From NCBI GenBank assembly GCA_021838765.1, contig JAKCCY010000082.1, positions 1-12,561 of the forward strand: a DNA stretch of 12,561 bases. The letters are read 5' to 3'. Shown piece by piece: positions 1-7,783 of the stretch. The stretch is from Nitrospirota bacterium (GTDB lineage Bacteria > Nitrospirota_A > Leptospirillia > Leptospirillales > Leptospirillaceae). Numbering within the stretch: the first letter of the stretch is position 1; each line of letters begins with the position of its first letter. Below the pieces are notes generated by a model. The model made no database searches and was not told the DNA's origin. It worked only from the letters and a program-made list of their open reading frames with translations. Position numbers and translations under genes: made by a program.

Positions 1-3000
1 CTGGGGGACTTTCAGGATATCGACGGGAAGTCTGGTCAGGTAGGAGAGGGATGAGTATCCGGTTCCGAAATCGTCGATGGCGATCTTGACCCCCTGATTC
101 CGGATATCCATCAGCCGTTCCCTGGCTTTGGCCGGGTCTTTCATCAAAAGGCTCTCGGTCAGTTCTATCGTGATCCAGCTTGAAAGATCCGGGTGTTCCT
201 GCAATTTCCTGTCAAACAGATCCCAGAATTGCTGGTTCCAGAACTGCCGTATCGAAACATTCATCGCCACCCGGAGTCTCGGTCGTCCATCCCTGTGCCA
301 CCTGGAGGCGGTGTTTATGACCTCCTCTAGGATCCATTCCCCAAGAGGAATGATCAGTCCGGTCTCTTCGGCCAGTGGAATGAAATCAATGGGCGGGATG
401 ATTTCGCCTGAGGGCTTTTTCCAGCGGACCAGTGCTTCGACTCCGACAATCATGTTTTTGGGAATATCCACCTGGGGCTGATAGAAGAGCGTGAATTCCC
501 GGTTCGCGATTGCGGTCCTGAGGGCATTTTCCTGGTTGTAGCGTTTCCGGATTTTTTCTTCCATGACCGGATCATAGAAAAGCCATCCGTTCTTTTCATG
601 GCTTTTGACCTGGTACATGGCGATATCGGCCTTTCGGAGGAGATCTTCCCCGTCTACGGCATCTTTGGGATAGATGGAGAGACCGATGGAGGAGCTTGTA
701 TGGATTTCCCTTTCGTCAACGACCACAGGCATGGAAAGCTTTTCCAGCGTTTTGGTCACAAAACTGGTTGTGGTGAGGATATCCGAGACCTCGGTCAGAA
801 GAATGACAAACTCGTCTCCCCCAAGCCTTGCGACCAGATCGTTCGAGCGCACTCCATTGAGAAGCCGATCGGCGATGACCTTCAGATACCGGTCCCCGGC
901 GGCGTGTCCCATCGTGTCGTTGATTTCCTTGAAACCATCGAGGTCCAGGAACAAGAGAATCAGGGAATAGCCATCCCTTGCCGATCTCCGGATTTCGGAC
1001 CTCAGTCTGGTCAGGAACGCGGCGCGGTTAAAAAGCCCGGTGAGAGGGTCAATGTTGGCAAGGTTCCAGATCTCGCGATCTTTCTGGATCCTTTGGGAGA
1101 CATCTTTTTGGATCTGGATAAAATGGGTGATTTTTCCTGAAGGGGATCTCATTGGTGTGATATTGGATTCCACGGTAAAGAATGTTCCGTCTTTCCGCCT
1201 GTTGATCAGGATATTGTCGGCGGACTTTCCTTTCAGCAAATTCTCCCAGAGGGTTTCATAGAGGGAGGGGGCATGGCGCCCGGATTTGAGGATCCTCGGG
1301 TTGGCGCCGATCAGTTCTTCCCGTTCATAGCCCGACATGTGGACGAGCGCTTCATTGACGGACTCTATCTTTCCGGTGGTATCGGTGATCATGATTCCGT
1401 TGGCGACATTTTCCATCGCCGCTTCCTGAAGTCTCAGCCGCTCCTGTTCCGAATAGCGCTCAATCACATTGGAGAGACGTTTCAGGAGTTGTTCGACCCT
1501 GTCTTGGGAGAGCGCTGTGATGCTCCCGATGGTCTTTTGCATGATGGTGATGATACCTGCCCGGCCTTCCGTTGCCCGGAACGGAAACGCGTGAATCTCT
1601 GCGACTCCGAATGATCTCAGAAGCTTGCAAAAAGGATAGTCCGGATCCAGCTGGGATATGTTGACCGATTCATGTCGTCCGCTTCTGATGGCCTTGAGGG
1701 AAATGGAATCGATATCTTTCGATGAGTGGACCGGTTCGGGTATTTTTCTGATCTCCTCGGAAATGCTGGCTTTTTCGGCGGAGAAGGCTTGTGTCCAGAG
1801 ATTGCCTTCCTGGTCTCCGATCATGATATGGACCCAGATGGATTCGTGGATCTTCCGGACACGCCTCGAAAGATGGGCCAGCAGATCCCTGAGGGAGTCT
1901 CCCTTCAGGACCTTGAGGTCGAGTTCGGCGATCAGCCGGTCGATCTCGGACAGTTCAAGTTCTTGGGTAATGTCATTGAAGTGGATGAGCGAATGGGTCC
2001 ACTCGCCTTCATGGTTCCGAAGCGGAGAGACAATGGCGCGCACCGAGATCCGTCGGTCATCAATCGTCCAGCCTGTTTCAATGCCGTCAAAAACTTCTCC
2101 CGAAAGCAAAACCTCTTCAAGGTGCTGTGTCTTGACCTTTTCCGGAGGGCAGGGGAAAAGGGAGGGGAGATGGATGATTTCCGGCCGGTATTCCCTGGCG
2201 CCGATCATGCGGTAGAAGGCCGGGTTGGCCCATTCGACCGACCCGTCGGGTTTTGTGATCACCATGGGACTTTGACTCGATTCCATTGCGGACTGTCCAA
2301 GACGGATCCTGTTTTGCTCCTCCATCCGGAAAAACGCCAGCCGGATCTTGTCGGTAAAGTCGACAAGAATCTGACGGAGATGGGGGTTCATGTCCTCGGG
2401 ATGGCGGGCCCATAGGACCAGAATGGTTCTTGGCAGGGTGCCTGGGCCATGAAGGACAGGAATGGCAAAAATCGCTTCGACTCCTGATTTTCGCAGATTC
2501 TTGGAAAGAGGGCTCTTGTCCAGTTCGTCTCCGGCAACGAACTCGGGCTTCAACGAGATGATCGCCCGGGAAAAGGAGGTGTTGTGATAGGGGTCGATCT
2601 TCCAGTTGACCCCTTTTTCAATAAGGCTTGTGAAATCTCCCGGAAGGTCAAGGGAGGTGAAGTGTTTTTGGAAGGTGATGGAGCCATCCTCTTTGGGAAC
2701 GGCAAAGGTCACCCCGGTGAAGGAGTAGGCCGTGAAAATTTCCCGGGAGATCATTTCGAGGAGATCGTCGAGTGAACTTCCGGAAAGGATCAGTCGATCC
2801 ACTTCCCGGGCGATCCGGGTGGATGCTTCCGACTGAAGCTCCCCGGTGATATCCCTGACATGGGTAAGAAAAGATTCCCTGTTCCTGAACATCACTTTTG
2901 AAAAGCTCAAGAGAACATTGATATGGCTTCCGTTCAGTCTGGCAAATCGTTGGCGGATGGAATTTTTATATCCGGATGTGCTCTGCGGCGGGAAAAAGAT

Positions 3001-4989
3001 CGCCCTGACAGTCTCTTCCGGTTCGTCCGAGAGGGCAAAAAGGGTTTTCCCGACCAGTTCGCTTTTGTCTTTCGCGCCGATCATCCCGCAAAAGACCTGA
3101 TTGGTTTCCAGAATCGCAAGCGTTTCGGCATCCAGAAGATAGATGCCATCAGGCGCCTTTTCGAAAATGCTGTTTCGTTCCGACTGGAGCTTTTCGAACT
3201 CTTTCTGGTTTTTATAGGCATTCTCGAGTTTTTCCGTGATTTGTTCCAGATGGTTCCGTGTTTTTGGGTCGAGGTCCCTTTCTGTGAGAGCCGCAACTGT
3301 CAGGACTCCCCACGGAATCATGGATTCTTCCGAATTGGCCGGGAGAAGATACAGTGCGGCAAGCTTGAACCGGTGGGCCCATCCTGCAAGCGGAGTTCCT
3401 AAAAATCCATTCTCTCGCGAGGCGAAAAGGGGTTTGTTTTGGTTCATCGCCTGACCGAGAAGTGTCCTGTTCCCGGGCGGGGTGTCCCAGCGATGGTTCC
3501 GGGTGAGCTCAAGGAGCTCTTTTTCATATAGGGGATCGCTGGATTCAACGGCGAGATAGCGGATCCTCTTGTCCTGTGATGTCATGAAAAAGTAAGAGGC
3601 GAAAAACGGAAAGATCTCCTGGATTTTCCGGAGAGTAAACCGAACCAGCTCGTCAAGAGAGGAGCCATTCACGATCATCCGGTCAAGTTCGACTGAGAGG
3701 AGTGTCGTTTCTTCGGAGATGGTTTGCTGGCTGACATCACGGATATGGACAATGGCCATCCCTTTTCCCCGGATCTCGACCTGGGAAAAGGTCAATTCGG
3801 CCTGGAATCGGGAGTTGTCCATGCGACAGATAGGTTTTCTGATCGTCTGACTGACTTCGTGTCCTTCTGCTCCGATTGGATCGCCATCGTTACAGCAGTT
3901 CATAAGGTTCCGGAAGTTTGTGGAATGCAGCTCCTCGAGCGTTGAAATGCCGATCATCCCGAGAAATGTCTTGTTGGCGTCCACAATGGCGAAGGTCTTG
4001 ATGTCATAAAGAACGATACCAAGAGGGGCCTTCGAGAACAGGACCGTTTTCTGGATTTCATCTTCGAGTTGTTCATATGCCCTGGAAAATGAAGTCTGGA
4101 CTCGTCCGGCAAACACTCTAAGCTGATTTTTCCGGACCTCGGTAAAAGTTCCCGGAGTTTTTGAAAAAAAGGTCAGGATCGCATAAGGAATCCCTTCATC
4201 CGCTCCGGAGAGGGAAATCGAAAAGATCTCCTCGATGCCACGATCGGAATACCATGAGGATTGGTCATCCCGATCCAGATCCTCCCTGTTCAGGAAAAGA
4301 TCGGATCGGACAGAGACGGTCCTCCCGGGAAGGGAATCGGGCTTGAGATTCAGATCTGCCAGGAGGGGACATGAGGAGGTCAATATGGAAGAGGTCAGTT
4401 CCGGATCATTTCCAGCCACTTCCTGTTTTTTGAGCGTTCCATCAGGGGACGGGATGACGCAGGTAATGGCTGGAAAGGAAAAAAAAGAGGCCAGTTCAAA
4501 AATGGCCCCGCTCAGAATGTCCTCAGGGGGCTGTTTCAGGAGAATCTGCTGGTCGATCTGGCTGCAGATATGGCTGACTTTTTCGGCTTCAGCTTCCTCT
4601 GTGACATCGATGACCCTGACAAACAGGAGTCCGGACTGGGGCTCTCCCAGTAATGTGGCGCGAAGTCTTGCATGGAAGAGTGATCCATCCTTCCTTCGGT
4701 AACGGGTGGAAAAATTTCCGGATTTTTCGGGTGTTTTCCAGAGTCGTTGGATATTGGTTTCCGTAATGGATCTTGGCGTGGTTGCAAACACGGACAGTGG
4801 CGTTCCTGGCGGAAGCTCCTCCGGTCCCCTCCCGAGCATGTTCCGAAAGGTGGCATTGGATTTGACGATGAAGAGTTCTTTGGGATCGAGGAGGAAAACT
4901 CCGTCGGGAGAGGGTTCAAAAAGGTCCCACCTATCGGGAGTCATCGCGGACGGCTCATTCTGGAGACAGGAATCATCAAAGTCTGTCAT
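1..4989 (-). CDS. Multi-PAS/GAF GGDEF-EAL protein (c-di-GMP turnover), C-terminus cut by window edge
   Basis: The frame is open without a stop from ATG at 4989 to the left edge (1663 codons). In order it shows PAS1 (about 20-131), GAF1 (140-310), PAS2 (314-424), GAF2 (430-598), PAS3 (600-717), GAF3 (725-893), PAS4 (895-1008), GAF4 (1012-1187), PAS5 (1190-1300), GGDEF (1308-1475) and EAL (from 1487). The cyclase motif GGDEF is intact at 1390-1394. RSND at 1381-1384 is the RxxD inhibitory I-site at its usual distance. The EAL domain has EAL (1518-1520), ELTES (1609-1613) and DDFGTG (1639-1644), and ends at LKVPQ, so roughly 70 residues are missing. These motifs predict both diguanylate cyclase and c-di-GMP phosphodiesterase activity. 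There is no signal peptide or membrane segment, so a cytosolic sensor is likely. PAS and GAF ligands cannot be read from the sequence. The start has a modest GGAAA upstream, and an in-frame stop lies at 5077-5079. Confidence 0.93.
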   Translation of the reverse strand, partial: MTDFDDSCLQNEPSAMTPDRWDLFEPSPDGVFLLDPKELFIVKSNATFRNMLGRGPEELPPGTPLSVFATTPRSITETNIQRLWKTPEKSGNFSTRYRRKDGSLFHARLRATLLGEPQSGLLFVRVIDVTEEAEAEKVSHICSQIDQQILLKQPPEDILSGAIFELASFFSFPAITCVIPSPDGTLKKQEVAGNDPELTSSILTSSCPLLADLNLKPDSLPGRTVSVRSDLFLNREDLDRDDQSSWYSDRGIEEIFSISLSGADEGIPYAILTFFSKTPGTFTEVRKNQLRVFAGRVQTSFSRAYEQLEDEIQKTVLFSKAPLGIVLYDIKTFAIVDANKTFLGMIGISTLEELHSTNFRNLMNCCNDGDPIGAEGHEVSQTIRKPICRMDNSRFQAELTFSQVEIRGKGMAIVHIRDVSQQTISEETTLLSVELDRMIVNGSSLDELVRFTLRKIQEIFPFFASYFFMTSQDKRIRYLAVESSDPLYEKELLELTRNHRWDTPPGNRTLLGQAMNQNKPLFASRENGFLGTPLAGWAHRFKLAALYLLPANSEESMIPWGVLTVAALTERDLDPKTRNHLEQITEKLENAYKNQKEFEKLQSERNSIFEKAPDGIYLLDAETLAILETNQVFCGMIGAKDKSELVGKTLFALSDEPEETVRAIFFPPQSTSGYKNSIRQRFARLNGSHINVLLSFSKVMFRNRESFLTHVRDITGELQSEASTRIAREVDRLILSGSSLDDLLEMISREIFTAYSFTGVTFAVPKEDGSITFQKHFTSLDLPGDFTSLIEKGVNWKIDPYHNTSFSRAIISLKPEFVAGDELDKSPLSKNLRKSGVEAIFAIPVLHGPGTLPRTILVLWARHPEDMNPHLRQILVDFTDKIRLAFFRMEEQNRIRLGQSAMESSQSPMVITKPDGSVEWANPAFYRMIGAREYRPEIIHLPSLFPCPPEKVKTQHLEEVLLSGEVFDGIETGWTIDDRRISVRAIVSPLRNHEGEWTHSLIHFNDITQELELSEIDRLIAELDLKVLKGDSLRDLLAHLSRRVRKIHESIWVHIMIGDQEGNLWTQAFSAEKASISEEIRKIPEPVHSSKDIDSISLKAIRSGRHESVNISQLDPDYPFCKLLRSFGVAEIHAFPFRATEGRAGIITIMQKTIGSITALSQDRVEQLLKRLSNVIERYSEQERLRLQEAAMENVANGIMITDTTGKIESVNEALVHMSGYEREELIGANPRILKSGRHAPSLYETLWENLLKGKSADNILINRRKDGTFFTVESNITPMRSPSGKITHFIQIQKDVSQRIQKDREIWNLANIDPLTGLFNRAAFLTRLRSEIRRSARDGYSLILLFLDLDGFKEINDTMGHAAGDRYLKVIADRLLNGVRSNDLVARLGGDEFVILLTEVSDILTTTSFVTKTLEKLSMPVVVDEREIHTSSSIGLSIYPKDAVDGEDLLRKADIAMYQVKSHEKNGWLFYDPVMEEKIRKRYNQENALRTAIANREFTLFYQPQVDIPKNMIVGVEALVRWKKPSGEIIPPIDFIPLAEETGLIIPLGEWILEEVINTASRWHRDGRPRLRVAMNVSIRQFWNQQFWDLFDRKLQEHPDLSSWITIELTESLLMKDPAKARERLMDIRNQGVKIAIDDFGTGYSSLSYLTRLPVDILKVPQ
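1429..4932 (-). repeat. Four tandem PAS-GAF cassettes within the GGDEF-EAL gene
   Basis: Each GAF domain opens with the same kind of helix: QIDQQI, ELDRMI, EVDRLI, EIDRLI. Its Asp falls at residues 146, 436, 731 and 1017, giving spacings of 290, 295 and 286. GSSLDEL and GSSLDDL follow in copies 2 and 3, and GDSLRDL in copy 4. The PAS halves also align: copies 2 and 3 share KAPxGIxLxD, and FxGMIG around residue 340 and its counterpart. The regular period points to repeated duplication of one sensory cassette. Copies 2 and 3 look most alike, while copies 1 and 4 are more diverged. At DNA level they are too diverged to be a recent duplication. Confidence 0.8.
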
Positions 4990-5075
4990 GCGCTGTTTCC
5001 ATCGGGAGATGCCTCTTTTTGGGGCGAATGCGTTTGTCTTTGCAACATGTTTTTCTGGATGGATTTTAGGAAGTG

Positions 5076-5084
5076 ATTATATCA
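5076..5084 (-). promoter_or_regulatory. Extended -10 promoter for the GGDEF-EAL gene
   Basis: On the minus strand the sequence reads TGATATAAT, a perfect TGnTATAAT extended -10 element. The best -35 at 17 bp spacing is only TGATTG, which is acceptable for an extended -10 promoter. Transcription would start near 5069 and leave a leader of about 80 nt before the ATG at 4989. I see no GEMM c-di-GMP riboswitch in that leader. Confidence 0.55.
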
Positions 5085-5196
5085 GAAGTGTAGACCTTCA
5101 ATCATGTCCTTTCTAGAACATTGGGTCGGGAGTGATCCTCTCCCTTTGAATCGCTTTGGAAATAAAGGGGATGCTTGTGAGGGAGAGACGGTATCA

Positions 5197-5232
5197 GAAT
5201 GATGCTCCCCGGGGACCCTGGTGACATCATTC
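5197..5232. repeat. Nested inverted repeat upstream of radC
   Basis: Perfect 8-bp arms GAATGATG (5197-5204) and CATCATTC (5225-5232) enclose 20 bp. Inside that interval is a second perfect palindrome, TCCCCGGGGA (5206-5215). There is no T-run, so it is not an intrinsic terminator for either strand. It could be an operator or a folded leader element for radC, about 130 bp before the start codon. Confidence 0.45.
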
Positions 5233-5363
5233 CATCAACTCTATTAAGGGGAGAAAATCGGAAGGCGCCATCTTTCCAGACTGTTCCTGAATCTTTGAGG
5301 GGGGTACAGTGTGGAGACATTTCTGATCGGGAAGTTCCGCGATGATCGATCTTTTGATGGAGG

Positions 5364-6068
5364 ATGACACTGGAGGAAAGACATTACCGGGTGGCCGAGT
5401 GGCCTGTTGAAGACCGACCAAGGGAAAAGCTTGCGGCAAGGGGAGCATGGTCACTTTCCGATTCGGAGCTTTTGGCGATTCTTCTTCGTGTGGGCTCCCG
5501 AAAAGAGACCGTTGTTGCACTGGCACAGCGGCTCTTGGCCCATTTTGGAGGGCTTTCAGCTCTTTCAGCCGCGAGAATACCGGAACTTTCGTCGATATCA
5601 GGAGTCGGAATGGCGAAAGGAGCTCAGCTTCTGGCGGCGTTCGAGCTGGGCAGAAGGGCGGCCGCTCCAAGGGATGAGAGAGATCCTGTCATCAGTTCTG
5701 GGCAGGAGGTCTATGACATTTTGGGGCCAAAGCTCCGGGATGCCAGGAGGGAAAGTTTCTGGGCGTTGTTGCTGAACCAGAAGCACAGGCTTTTAAAGAC
5801 AGAGAAAATCTCGGAAGGCTCACTGACAATGACGCTGGTCCATCCCCGGGAAGCTTTTCTGCCTGCGGTCAGGGAATCAGCTGCTGCGGTGATCTTTGTG
5901 CACAACCATCCGTCAGGAGATCCTGAGCCATCGGTTGACGATTATAATCTGACGGTTCGTCTGATTGAATGTGGGGAGCTGTTGGGGATCCGTGTGGTCG
6001 ATCACATTGTTCTTGGTGATCATGCCTTTGTCAGTTTGAGAGACCGGGGAGCCTTCAGGCAAAAATGA
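5364..6068 (+). CDS. radC: RadC family JAB/MPN-domain protein
   Basis: This 234-residue protein has the normal RadC length and layout. The N-terminus carries the family signature DRPREKL (17-23) and LSDSELLAILLR (31-42). A helix-hairpin-helix-like segment follows at about 60-98 (ISGVGMAKGAQLLAAFELGRR region). The C-terminal JAB/MPN metal site is complete: HPRE at 160-163, then H180, H182, PSGD (183-186), PS (189-190) and D193. The fold predicts a zinc metalloenzyme. Despite the name, a direct DNA-repair role is disputed for the family, and it is often seen near mobile or recombination genes, none of which lie here. The ATG at 5364 has GGAGG directly against it, which is closer than normal. 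An in-frame TGA at 5355-5357 rules out a longer form, and a CTG at 5370 would have better spacing. The gene converges on the kinase gene with an 11-bp gap. Confidence 0.93.
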   Translation: MTLEERHYRVAEWPVEDRPREKLAARGAWSLSDSELLAILLRVGSRKETVVALAQRLLAHFGGLSALSAARIPELSSISGVGMAKGAQLLAAFELGRRAAAPRDERDPVISSGQEVYDILGPKLRDARRESFWALLLNQKHRLLKTEKISEGSLTMTLVHPREAFLPAVRESAAAVIFVHNHPSGDPEPSVDDYNLTVRLIECGELLGIRVVDHIVLGDHAFVSLRDRGAFRQK

Positions 6069-6079
6069 AGTTGTGTCTG

Positions 6080-7765
6080 CTAGAGTCTTCCGGAGCGAAG
6101 GATTGAGATGATGAGACCGATTCCCAGAAGACCCGCCACCAGAAAACCGACAAGTCCAACCGATGACACACCCAGAAATTTCGGTCCCTTGGGAGAAGAA
6201 AAGATCATGGCCGATCCGATCACCAGGGCTCCGACCAGGATGGAGACGGAAAGGCGATTGCCGGCCTTGTCCATTTCGCCAATCAATTCTTCAAGGTGAC
6301 GCAGGTTGAAATCCACCCGGATCCTGCCGGAGCGAACCTTGTAAAGGACGCGTTCAACCTCTTCTGGAAGCCTTGAGAAGGCCCTCAGCAAGCTCAGTCC
6401 TCCCCTCCGGAAGGACTTTTTCAGGGAGGAAGGTGTCACCTGGCTTTTGATCAGGTTTTCTATGAACGGACGACCTTCGGTGAGCATGTTGAAGCTCGGG
6501 TCGAGTGTCCGGCCAATGCCGTCCATGATGACGATCGCTCTCATCAGAAGGGTCAGGTCGGGGGGCAGAACAAGCTGGTTGGTCCGGATCACCTCAAATA
6601 GCTCTGAAAAAAGGGCTTCGACACGAATTTCCCCAAGTGGCCTGTCAATGAACTCATCCAGAAGTCCGGTCAGGTCTTCCCCCAGGGCGCCTTGTTTTTC
6701 CTTCCTGTCGGGGTCGTTTCCAAGGATTCCAAGGCGGTCCATCGTCGAGATCATGAAGGGGATATCCCTCTCGACAATGGAGAAGAGCAGGTCACCCAAA
6801 AGAGCCCTTCTTTCCTTTGAGATCCTTCCGAACATTCCGAAATCCAGAAGTCCGATGGCGCCATCAGGCAGCACAAGAAGATTGCCCGGGTGGGGATCTC
6901 CCTGAAAGAATCCATTGACGAACACCTGTCGGAAAACCATCCTGGCCCCTCTTTGCGCAATCATCTCGGGCCGGATGCCAATCGCTTGGAAATCCGCGGT
7001 TCTGGTGATCTTGATCCCTTCAAGAAACTCCATAACCAGAACGGATTCGGATGAAAGCTCGGGAAAGGACCGTGGAACGACAACCGTTGGGTCATCGACA
7101 AATTGTTCCAGGGCAAGTTCCATGTTTCTGGCTTCATGGGAGAAGTCCAGTTCCCATCTGAGGTTTTTGGTGAAATGGCGGCATAGTTCCCTGGGGCGGA
7201 AGAGCCTGAGTTCGGGGAGGTGTTTTTCGGCAAGTTCCGCCAGTGTCTTTAAAATCGCGAGGTCTGCCTCGATCGTTTGTGTGATGCCGGGTCTTCGGAT
7301 CTTGACGGCGACCCGCTCTCCCGAGTGAAGAACGGCTTCATGGACTTGGGCAATGGTGGCCATTGCGATCGGTGTCCAGTTAAAAGACTGGAATTTTTCG
7401 TCCGGGAGACTGCCGAGAGCGTTCTTGAGGGCCTCCTTGATCTGGGGCTCCGGAACGGGAGGAAGACTATCCTCGAGTTTCTGGAATTCGTTGATGTAGT
7501 CCGGTGGAAAAAGGTCGGCTCTCGAGGCCATGAGCTGTCCGAACTTCGAAAAGGTCGGACCAAGCTCCTCAAGAGCCATCCTGAGCCGGACAGGCCTTGA
7601 AAGGGTTCGTGTCTCGGGACGTCTGGTCACCCTCCTGCCTGCGGAAAGAACCGGGCCAAGGCGGAAAAATCCCACGACATCGTCAAATCCGTATTTCAGG
7701 AAAACCCTGACGATGAACTTCAGTCGGGAAATGTCGGAGATTGCTCTCGTACCGGGGATCACCAT
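6080..7765 (-). CDS. ubiB: UbiB/AarF (ABC1/ADCK) family atypical kinase, membrane-anchored
   Basis: This 561-residue protein has the marks of the UbiB/ADCK family. They are KFGQ (74-77, the KxGQ motif), an Ala-rich nucleotide loop followed by QVH (140-142), VAVK with Lys155, WELDF with the ExD pair E205/D207, GDPHPGN (289-295) with catalytic Asp290, and DFG (308-310). Two hydrophobic stretches at about 506-523 and 531-556 form the C-terminal membrane anchor typical of bacterial UbiB. The family supports ubiquinone or related isoprenoid lipid metabolism by ATPase-type extraction or control of lipid intermediates. In a menaquinone organism the exact substrate would differ, so the symbol marks the family rather than proven ubiquinone synthesis. 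The ATG has GGAG 9 nt upstream. The start is 18 bp after the stop of the SagB-like gene, so the two are probably co-transcribed. Confidence 0.92.
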   Translation of the reverse strand: MVIPGTRAISDISRLKFIVRVFLKYGFDDVVGFFRLGPVLSAGRRVTRRPETRTLSRPVRLRMALEELGPTFSKFGQLMASRADLFPPDYINEFQKLEDSLPPVPEPQIKEALKNALGSLPDEKFQSFNWTPIAMATIAQVHEAVLHSGERVAVKIRRPGITQTIEADLAILKTLAELAEKHLPELRLFRPRELCRHFTKNLRWELDFSHEARNMELALEQFVDDPTVVVPRSFPELSSESVLVMEFLEGIKITRTADFQAIGIRPEMIAQRGARMVFRQVFVNGFFQGDPHPGNLLVLPDGAIGLLDFGMFGRISKERRALLGDLLFSIVERDIPFMISTMDRLGILGNDPDRKEKQGALGEDLTGLLDEFIDRPLGEIRVEALFSELFEVIRTNQLVLPPDLTLLMRAIVIMDGIGRTLDPSFNMLTEGRPFIENLIKSQVTPSSLKKSFRRGGLSLLRAFSRLPEEVERVLYKVRSGRIRVDFNLRHLEELIGEMDKAGNRLSVSILVGALVIGSAMIFSSPKGPKFLGVSSVGLVGFLVAGLLGIGLIISILRSGRL

Positions 7766-7783
7766 GCAGGAAAGCTCCGGGGG

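Larger units (their letters stand above)
4990..5363. other. Divergent intergenic region between the GGDEF-EAL gene and radC
   Basis: These 374 bp hold no convincing gene. Short frames on both strands lack a ribosome site and resemble no family I know. The left part carries the extended -10 promoter and leader of the minus-strand gene. The middle holds a nested palindrome (5197-5232). A plus-strand promoter for radC is not clear; TATTAA at about 5242 has only a weak GTGACA-like box upstream at 15 bp spacing. Confidence 0.6.

Noticed and set aside
598..3402. Long plus-strand open frames (for example 598-1140, 1726-2415, 2923-3402) opposite the GGDEF-EAL gene
   Set aside because: They are antisense to clearly coding PAS, GAF and GGDEF sequence, lack ribosome sites and show no recognisable family.
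4990..5075. c-di-GMP riboswitch in the leader of the GGDEF-EAL gene
   Set aside because: The leader lacks the conserved GEMM core sequences and is only about 80 nt long.
5364..6068. radC as a marker of a genomic island or mobile element
   Set aside because: No integrase, tRNA, attachment repeat or phage gene is present, and the neighbours are ordinary chromosomal genes.
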